A program made the translations under genes and the position numbers. From Xenorhabdus sp. BG5 (GTDB taxonomy: Bacteria; Pseudomonadota; Gammaproteobacteria; Enterobacterales; Enterobacteriaceae), in the NCBI RefSeq assembly GCF_015163665.1, contig NZ_JADEUG010000011.1, forward strand, positions 40,890-104,889: a stretch of DNA of 64,000 nt, written 5' to 3'. The notes under the pieces were generated by a model, which was not told the origin of the DNA, did no database searches, and saw only the letters and a program-made list of their open reading frames with translations. Shown here one piece after another: positions 58,621 to 64,000 of the stretch; positions within the stretch are counted from its first letter, which is position 1; each line of letters begins with the position of its first letter.

Positions 58621-59430
58621 ATGTCTGAAACAATTAAAACCGGAAACCAGAACCCTGAGAATGAATGCCCGTTTGATCCCAATAATTATAAAGGCGAGCA
58701 GATTATTGCTCCAGAAGGCTCTTTCTATTGGGCTCTGATCCAATTGAAATTGGGCAAGAAAGTGCGCCGCAGTGACTGGGCTGATAAGGAACAGCTAAAC
58801 TTTGTCCCGCGTCGTACCGACACCGAAGGTAAGTTCGATTATTTATCTCATATTGATAAGAGCAATAAACACGGCAACAGGACCTCTTGGCAGCCGATGC
58901 AAGAAGATCTGGTGGCTTGCGATTGGGCGTTGGTTCAGGAAACGATAAAGCCTGAACCCGAAGTAGAGGGTGCAAATCTGGTTTTTGATATTAAATTAGA
59001 TATGTTCAAATCCTCATTGAGTGGGCAAGGAACTTGGGGGTATATAGGTGAGAATGGGGGACCTCTTTATGATCCATCACTTCTTGGTAGCTTAAATATG
59101 ATTCGAAATAACACTGATATTAAAACCGTTACGGCGTTCTATGTTAGAGATAAAGTTAGATATGACGAAACGATCAAACATTTCAGATTTCATTTCTTAC
59201 CTGAAATAAAGCATGATTGGCAGTATGGCAGAGTTATAGAGGCGAAAACTCTGCAAGTAACCGTTGATAACGTTACCTATAATTTAGGGAAGCCTACAGG
59301 CTGTACTTTCAACAGCGAAAATGGAGGCATGATTATGTATAGTAATGAAGAATACCCAGCCGTTGATGAACTGATTAAAGTCTTACAGCAAACGGGTAAA
59401 ACTAAGCGTTTTTACTGTGTTTGGAAGTAA
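58621..59430 (+). CDS. Tad2-like (DUF2829) domain protein
   Basis: 269 residues from ATG 58621, with AAGGAAAAAG as ribosome site (a codon at 58594 is upstream of it). Residues about 32-106 match the DUF2829 family: FYWALIQLKLGKKVRRSDWADK, then TSWQPMQEDLVACDWALVQ. DUF2829 is the family of Tad2, a phage protein that sequesters the cyclic ADP-ribose signal of Thoeris immunity (and, in some members, CBASS dinucleotides). The remaining ~155 residues (NLVFDIKLDMFKSSLSGQG ... FYCVWK) form a second domain I do not recognise. The gene stands between the fibre module and the sheath gene under its own late-type site, so it should be made together with the tail. Anti-immune function is inference. Confidence 0.75.
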   Translation: MSETIKTGNQNPENECPFDPNNYKGEQIIAPEGSFYWALIQLKLGKKVRRSDWADKEQLNFVPRRTDTEGKFDYLSHIDKSNKHGNRTSWQPMQEDLVACDWALVQETIKPEPEVEGANLVFDIKLDMFKSSLSGQGTWGYIGENGGPLYDPSLLGSLNMIRNNTDIKTVTAFYVRDKVRYDETIKHFRFHFLPEIKHDWQYGRVIEAKTLQVTVDNVTYNLGKPTGCTFNSENGGMIMYSNEEYPAVDELIKVLQQTGKTKRFYCVWK

Positions 59431-59450
59431 TTCAATTCTGAATTAGTTTG

Positions 59451-59477
59451 TTAAGGCCACACATTGTGTGGCCTTAA
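59451..59477 (+). terminator. Hairpin after the Tad2-like gene
   Basis: TTAAGGCCACAC-ATT-GTGTGGCCTTAA, a perfect 12-bp stem followed by a weak T-containing tract. It makes the Tad2-like gene a single-gene unit. Confidence 0.75.
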
Positions 59478-59495
59478 TCATATCCAATGTTTTCC

Positions 59496-59567
59496 CCTCA
59501 CCAAAAAATAACCAAAACCGCCAATTGACTTGAATAATACTGGAAGGAGCAGATTTAGAACTAAAAA
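59496..59567 (+). repeat. Imperfect direct repeat, right copy
   Basis: CCTCACCAAAAAATAACCAA... to ...AACTAAAA; counterpart of 58226-58296. Confidence 0.6.
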
Positions 59568-59657
59568 CAGGCGAACAAAAAACCATATCCGGTATTCTTT
59601 GACGGTGACTTCTATTTACAGCATCATGTCGATAAATTAGCCAACAGAGACAATTTC

Positions 59658-59825
59658 ATGACCACACAGGCAAATACAGATCAAGCTATCGACGACGATC
59701 TCCAACCACTTCCCGCAATACCCAATAACAGAGTACTCGGCGGATACCAGAAACTCATTACTATTGATAATGACTTTTTTGTAGCAGATGCTGAAATCCA
59801 GAACATGTTCAAAATTGATCAGTAA
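59658..59825 (+). CDS. Small ORF of unknown function, possibly a gene remnant
   Basis: 55 codons from ATG 59658 (MTTQANTDQAIDDDLQPLP... to ...FFVADAEIQNMFKIDQ). The same frame is open back to 59565 and reads on as KKPYPVFFDGDFYLQHHVDKLANRDNF, with coherent composition, and no good ribosome site precedes the ATG. It may be the tail of a decayed phage gene or a small accessory gene. Family not recognised. Confidence 0.4.
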   Translation: MTTQANTDQAIDDDLQPLPAIPNNRVLGGYQKLITIDNDFFVADAEIQNMFKIDQ

Positions 59826-59902
59826 AATATTTTTAAATACCAAAACCTAATTCTTTCCAACGGCGCTCTCCAACCAAAACAAGACGTTACATCCACTCCA
59901 TT

Positions 59903-59920
59903 TGTACTATTCATCACACA
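59903..59920 (+). promoter_or_regulatory. Late activator site (TGT-N12-ACA) before gpFI
   Basis: TGT 59903-59905 and ACA 59918-59920, with a TATACT -10 hexamer at 59958-59963 at the right distance. Position equals the P2 late promoter PF. Confidence 0.75.
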
Positions 59921-59992
59921 CCGCCAACCGCATGATTTTAAAAGCCTATTGCGTCAATATACTCCCACACCTTAACAGGAGAGAACGCTAAT

Positions 59993-61168
59993 ATGGCACA
60001 AGATTATCATCACGGAGTCCGTGTACAGGAAATTAACGAAGGTACGCGCACCATCACTACCGTTAGCACCGCTATCGTGGGTATGGTCTGTACTGCACCT
60101 GACGCAGACGAAAAAACATTTCCATTAGACACACCGGTATTATTGACTGACGTTATGAGCGCCATTGGTAAAGCTGGTGAAAAAGGCACTTTGGCCGCAT
60201 CACTGAAAGCAATCGCAGCACAGGCACAACCTATCACTGTGGTTGTGCGTGTGGCTGAGGGCGAATCTGAAAAAGAAACCACTGCTAACATTATCGGTGA
60301 TGTTACGCCAGAAGGTAAGAAAACAGGTATTAAGGCACTGCTTGCTGCGCAAAGCCAACTCGGTGTTAAACCCCGCATTCTGGGTGTTCCGGGTCTGGAC
60401 TCACAACCGGTTGCTGCTGAACTGGCCGCTATTGCCAAGCAACTGAAAGCAATGGCGTATGTAAGCGCTTATGGCTGCAAAACTGTCCCTGAAGTCATCA
60501 AATATCGTGAAAACTTCGGTCAGCGTGAGGTAATGCTGATTTGGCCTGATTTCCTGAGATGGGATAAGGGTGAAGTTATCGCACCTGCGACGGCTTATGC
60601 ACTGGGCTTGCGTGCCAAAATCGACGAAGAGACTGGCTGGCATAAGACTCTGTCCAACGTGGGCGTGAATGGCGTAACTGGCTTGTCTGCCGATGTCTTC
60701 TGGGATCTGCAAGCGACTGGAACTGAGGCTGATCTGCTGAACAAGAATCACATCACAACACTGATCCGCAAAAACGGTTTTCGTTTCTGGGGTTCACGCA
60801 CTTGTGTTGGCTCTGATTCTGAGAACTCACTGTTCCAGTTCGAAAGCTACACCCGTACCGCTCAGGTTCTGGCTGACACTATGGCTGAAGCGCATATGTG
60901 GGCTATCGACAAGCCGCTGACGCCATCACTGGTACGCGACATTATCGAAGGTATCAATGCCAAGTTCCGCGAGCTGAAAGCCGGCGGTTACATCATTGAT
61001 GGTCGTTGCTGGTATGACGACAAAATCAACGATAAAGACACCCTGAAAGCAGGCAAACTGACCATCGATTACGACTATACCCCTGTACCGCCACTGGAAG
61101 ACATGATGTTACGCCAGCGCATTACAGATAGTTACCTGATGGATTTCGCGAAAAGTATTAATAAATAA
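59993..61168 (+). CDS. FI: Contractile tail sheath gpFI
   Basis: 391 residues (P2 396). [38 protein letters not shown] at the N-terminus and [31 protein letters not shown] at the C-terminus are conserved in P2 sheath proteins; the latter handshake region links neighbouring subunits. AGGAGAG ribosome site. First gene of FI-FII-E-T. Confidence 0.95.
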   Translation: MAQDYHHGVRVQEINEGTRTITTVSTAIVGMVCTAPDADEKTFPLDTPVLLTDVMSAIGKAGEKGTLAASLKAIAAQAQPITVVVRVAEGESEKETTANIIGDVTPEGKKTGIKALLAAQSQLGVKPRILGVPGLDSQPVAAELAAIAKQLKAMAYVSAYGCKTVPEVIKYRENFGQREVMLIWPDFLRWDKGEVIAPATAYALGLRAKIDEETGWHKTLSNVGVNGVTGLSADVFWDLQATGTEADLLNKNHITTLIRKNGFRFWGSRTCVGSDSENSLFQFESYTRTAQVLADTMAEAHMWAIDKPLTPSLVRDIIEGINAKFRELKAGGYIIDGRCWYDDKINDKDTLKAGKLTIDYDYTPVPPLEDMMLRQRITDSYLMDFAKSINK

Positions 61169-61179
61169 GGGGCTAACTG

Positions 61180-61698
61180 ATGGCATTACCTCGCAAACTT
61201 AAATACCTGAACTTGTTCAATGATGGCAACAACTATCAGGGGATCGTGGAAGAACTGACTCTTCCTAAGTTAAGCCGCAAGCTGGAAGCTTATCGCGGTG
61301 CTGGCATGAACGGCAGCGCAATGGTGGACTTGGGTCTGGATGAAGGCGCACTGGATGCTGAATTCACTCTGGGTGGCGTTGAAGCTCAACTGTACAAACA
61401 GTGGGGCATAGCGAAAGCCGATGGTGTCATGCTGCGCTTTGCTGGCTCTTTTGAGCGTGAAGATAACGGTGAAGTGGTTGCAGTCGAAGTTGTGATGCGT
61501 GGTCGTTTCCAGGAGTTCGATCACGGTACTTATAAACAAGGTGATAACACCCAGACCAAAATCACTGCCAAAAATACTTATTTCAAACTGACCTGGAATG
61601 GTGAAGAACTGATTGAAATCGACACCATCAACATGGTTGAAAAAGTAGGTGGGGAAGATCGTCTGGAGCAGCATCGCCGCGCTATCGGTCTTTTTTAA
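61180..61698 (+). CDS. FII: Tail tube gpFII
   Basis: 172 residues (P2 172). ALPRKLKYLNLFNDGNNYQGIVEELTLPKLSRKLE and GMNGSAMVDLGLDEGALDAEFTLGG match the P2 tube protein, which stacks as the inner tube. Lies 11 bases after the sheath gene. Confidence 0.95.
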   Translation: MALPRKLKYLNLFNDGNNYQGIVEELTLPKLSRKLEAYRGAGMNGSAMVDLGLDEGALDAEFTLGGVEAQLYKQWGIAKADGVMLRFAGSFEREDNGEVVAVEVVMRGRFQEFDHGTYKQGDNTQTKITAKNTYFKLTWNGEELIEIDTINMVEKVGGEDRLEQHRRAIGLF

Positions 61699-61804
61699 TC
61701 GCTTCTTTTAGCAATTAACTTTTTTAAAACTTATTTCCTGTCTCATCAGTGTATTAATCGTGCCTGTTGAGACGGGTTTCTAATCGGATAAACAAGGTTG
61801 AACC

Positions 61805-62122
61805 ATGACAGAAACACTGAATACTCAAAATGACGATCTGCGCACCATTGAATTGGAAGCACCACTGGCGCGAGGCAACGGCGAAATCACCGAAGTGATG
61901 GTACGCAAACCTAACAGCGGTGCGTTGCGCGGTGCACGTTTACAGGCACTGCTGGAAATGGATGTGGATTCTATGCTGCTTGTCCTGCCGCGTGTTACCA
62001 CCCCTGCATTGACCAAAAATGACCTGATGATGATGTCACCTGGTGATCTGATTAATCTCAGTGTGGAGGTGGTCAATTTTTTGTTGCCGAAGTCGGTCAA
62101 GTCCGATTCCCAGAACGATTAA
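61805..62122 (+). CDS. E: Tail assembly chaperone gpE
   Basis: 105 residues: DLRTIELEAPLARGNGEITEVMVRKPNSGALRGARLQALLEMD resembles P2 gpE. Near its end the sequence TTTTTTG (62077-62083) is a -1 slippery heptamer in the proper phase (AAT TTT TTG). Slippage yields the longer E+E' product. Such pairs chaperone the tape measure during tail assembly. Confidence 0.9.
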   Translation: MTETLNTQNDDLRTIELEAPLARGNGEITEVMVRKPNSGALRGARLQALLEMDVDSMLLVLPRVTTPALTKNDLMMMSPGDLINLSVEVVNFLLPKSVKSDSQND

Positions 62123-62256
62123 CCGTTGATGAATTGGTGGCAGATATTGCCACCGTTTTTCACTGGACTCCGGCAGACACAGATGCAATGTCACTGCCGG
62201 AATTATTGGACTGGCGACATCGGGCCATTTTAAGAAGTGGTGCAGAAAATGAGTAA
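61805..62256 (+). CDS. E': gpE+E' frameshift product
   Basis: Reads gpE to the slippery TTTTTTG at 62077-62083, shifts -1, and continues from GTT 62083 for 57 codons (VAEVGQVRFPERLTVDELVA ... LLDWRHRAILRSGAENE) to TAA 62254-62256. The extension matches the P2 E' pattern (VFHW..., MSL.EL..WR.RA..R). It ends inside the start of the tape-measure gene (ATGAGTAA), a position typical of this gene pair. Confidence 0.88.
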
Positions 62257-64000
62257 TATACAGTCACAGCTTAACAAGGTATTGAGTACCGTTGGAAAGC
62301 TGACCAGTTCCTTTAAATCTTTTCAACAGCATCAGAAAAAACTGGTAGGTTCAGTTGATAAAATTTATAACCAGTTCAAAAAACTCAATAAGACTGTTGA
62401 AGGATTAAAACCCATTATAGGTTATGCGCAGGAAACTGCGCGTATGCGCGCCGATCTTAAGGCTTATCATCAAACTATTAAACAATCTTTCTCTGCGCGG
62501 CAGAACTCCTCACAAGTCATGCAGGTGAGTGCCGCCAGCCAATCAGCTAATATTGTTCAAATAAACCAAAATGTCAGACAGGAAAACTCATCCAGTAAAA
62601 AGAATGAGTTCAATCTTGGTGTGACGGGTAATATGACTAACAATTTTAAATTGTTAGATAAATTGGTTATTAATATTAATCCTCAGATAACAATTTTATT
62701 TAGTATGCTAAATAAAATTAATGGGGTTTTGAATATAACTGCTGGTTTTGTAAAAGTCACATTCCAAACATTAATCAATTATGTACAAGTGTTTGGCAAT
62801 GTTGGTATCAAAATATTTGATTCTTTAAGAGTTAAATTAAATATATTTGCATTGCTGGGGATTCAGGCTTTTATTGAATTGAGAGCCAGTCTGAACTTTT
62901 TCGTGCAGTTGGGAATTCGGGCGTTTGTCGAGTTAAGAGCCGGACTGAATTTTTTTATCCAGTTAGGGCTTCAGGCGTTTGTCGAATTGAGAGCCAGCCT
63001 GAACTTTTTTGCACAGTTGGGAATTCGGGCGTTTGTCGAACTAAGGGCCGGACTGAACTTTTTTATCCAGTTGGGGCTTCGGGCGTTTGTCGAATTGAGA
63101 GCCAGCCTGAACTTTTTTGCACAGTTGGGGCTTCGGGCTTTTGTCGAGCTAAGGGCCGGACTGAACTTTTTTATCCAGTTGGGAATTCGGGCTTTTGTTG
63201 AACTAAGAGCCAGTCTGAACTTTTTTGCACAATTGGGAGTTCGGGCTTTTGTCGAGTTAAGAGCCGGACTGAACTTTTTTATCCAGTTGGGGCTTCGGGC
63301 GTTTGTCGAATTGAGAGCTAGCCTGAACATTTTTGCTCAGTTTGGGATCCAGATTTTTGTTCAGCTAAAAGTCAGTTTTGGTGCATTTGCTGAATTAGGT
63401 CGTCAGGCTTTAGAAACATTGAAATCCAGCTTGAATGCATTTGCTCAGTTGGGTATTCACGCTTTGGGGGCATTAAAATCCAGTCTGAATTTTTTTGCTC
63501 AAATAGGGATTCAGGCACTGGATAAATTAAAATCCACGCTGGATGCATTTGTTCAATTGGGTATTCAGGGCCTGAATAAATTAACGGCGCCTTTGGATAT
63601 ATTTACCCAAATAGGGATTCAGGCGTTGGATAAATTAAAATCCACGCTGGATACATTTGTGCAATTAGGGCTCAATGCTTTTGATAAATTAAAAGCCAGC
63701 CTGAGTTTCTTTGCCCAAATAGGGATTCAGGCGCTGGATAAATTAAAATCCACGCTGGATACATTTGTGCAATTAGGGCTTAACGCTTTTGACAAATTAA
63801 AAGCCAGCCTGAATTTCTTTGCCCAATTAGGGATTCAGGCGTTGGATAAATTAAAATCCACCTTGGATGCATTTGTGCAACTAGGTATTCAGGCTCTGAA
63901 TAAATTAACAGCACCTTTGGATATATTTGCTCAACTGGGAACGCAGGCGCTGGATAAATTAAAATCCACCTTAGATGCGTTTGTGCAATTGGGTGTTCAG
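62249..64000 (+). CDS. T: Tape measure protein gpT (5' part)
   Basis: Open for 584 codons from ATG 62249 to the window end; no stop reached. N-terminal part is helical (SNIQSQLNKVLSTVGKLTSSF, KKLNKTVEGLKPIIGYAQETARMRADL). From 62840 the protein is a tandem array of 18-residue units of the type NFFAQLGIRAFVELRASL, 21 complete copies plus nine residues within the window. A phenylalanine/leucine at fixed 18-residue spacing equals five helical turns, as known for tape measures. P2 gpT is about 815 residues; the final length cannot be seen here. Confidence 0.9.
   Translation, partial: MSNIQSQLNKVLSTVGKLTSSFKSFQQHQKKLVGSVDKIYNQFKKLNKTVEGLKPIIGYAQETARMRADLKAYHQTIKQSFSARQNSSQVMQVSAASQSANIVQINQNVRQENSSSKKNEFNLGVTGNMTNNFKLLDKLVININPQITILFSMLNKINGVLNITAGFVKVTFQTLINYVQVFGNVGIKIFDSLRVKLNIFALLGIQAFIELRASLNFFVQLGIRAFVELRAGLNFFIQLGLQAFVELRASLNFFAQLGIRAFVELRAGLNFFIQLGLRAFVELRASLNFFAQLGLRAFVELRAGLNFFIQLGIRAFVELRASLNFFAQLGVRAFVELRAGLNFFIQLGLRAFVELRASLNIFAQFGIQIFVQLKVSFGAFAELGRQALETLKSSLNAFAQLGIHALGALKSSLNFFAQIGIQALDKLKSTLDAFVQLGIQGLNKLTAPLDIFTQIGIQALDKLKSTLDTFVQLGLNAFDKLKASLSFFAQIGIQALDKLKSTLDTFVQLGLNAFDKLKASLNFFAQLGIQALDKLKSTLDAFVQLGIQALNKLTAPLDIFAQLGTQALDKLKSTLDAFVQLGVQ
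62840..64000 (+). repeat. 54-bp tandem repeats in the tape measure gene
   Basis: At least 21.5 units of 54 bp. Units 2-9 (about 62894-63325) are nearly identical and alternate between RAGL and RASL endings with NFFI and NFFA beginnings, so the real unit is 108 bp. Units 13-21 form a second, differently worded block (IQALDKLKSTL / DTFVQLG), again in alternating pairs. Units 10-12 are transitional. Confidence 0.93.

Noticed and set aside
58226..59567. Direct repeats as phage attachment sites
   Set aside because: They lie within the tail cluster, are too diverged, and bracket only the Tad2-like gene.
62971..63330. 119-codon minus-strand ORF of repetitive sequence (NSTNARSPNWIKKFSPAL)
   Set aside because: It is the complement of the tape-measure repeats; no ribosome site, and the plus frame is a clear gpT.
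62840..64000. Regular repeats that could suggest a CRISPR array
   Set aside because: Repeats are contiguous, 54 bp, with no spacers, and coding in one frame throughout.

Overview
The window looks like a chromosome segment of an insect-pathogenic enterobacterium, most likely Xenorhabdus (or its relative Photorhabdus). Three things point there: a PirA/PirB binary insect-toxin pair, a P2-like tail gene cluster of the kind that makes xenorhabdicin (an R-type bacteriocin), and otherwise typical Enterobacterales core gene order (ubiI-gcvTHP, ygfZ/sdhE-ygfX, fldB/xerD-dsbC-recJ-prfB-lysS). The genus call is inference from gene content; no database search was possible.

Layout. 1-16.1 kb is core genome: the 3' part of ubiI, the glycine cleavage operon gcvT-gcvH-gcvP, an HD hydrolase with ygfZ, the sdhE-ygfX pair, fldB, xerD-dsbC-recJ, prfB (with its programmed +1 frameshift) and lysS. 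16.2-21.1 kb is an accessory pocket that starts at a tRNA-Gly(CCC) gene with a damaged 3' end. It holds a cbrC-like fragment, a DUF817 membrane protein, another broken ORF, the pirAB toxin operon, and a VOC/CsaA-like gene pair. 21.2-39.2 kb is a nearly complete anaerobic cobalamin pathway: cobA-cobD-pduX leftward and cbiABCDETFGHJKLP-cobUST rightward, in Salmonella order but without the cbiMNQO cobalt transporter. 39.2-46.0 kb holds an acyl-CoA ligase, a short-chain dehydrogenase, queH, an AraC-type regulator, a bactofilin and a GNAT acetyltransferase, separated by long intergenic stretches with a dispersed palindromic repeat.

46.07 kb to the window end is a P2/186-like element reduced to control and tail functions: a 186-type CI repressor, a gpA replication protein, a LexA-controlled pair including a DinI-like protein, then gpX, the spanins LysB/LysC (one embedded in the other), V-W-J-I, the tail fibre H, a small fibre chaperone, an inverted alternative fibre with its chaperone, a Tad2-like (DUF2829) protein, FI, FII, E/E' (with a -1 frameshift site) and the start of the tape measure T. 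Integrase, capsid, terminase, holin, endolysin and R/S genes are not seen in the part shown, which fits a domesticated R-type tailocin.

The tail module shows a coherent control system. LexA sits over a DinI-like gene, four TGT-N12-ACA sites (the P2 Ogr/Delta activator motif) stand before gpX, gpV, the Tad2-like gene and gpFI, and a 3.8-kb invertible segment bounded by gix/hix-like sites can swap the receptor-binding half of the tail fibre. The tape measure consists largely of near-identical 54-bp repeats, which could let tail length change. The Tad2-like protein, placed under its own late-type promoter inside a tailocin, is the most unexpected component.
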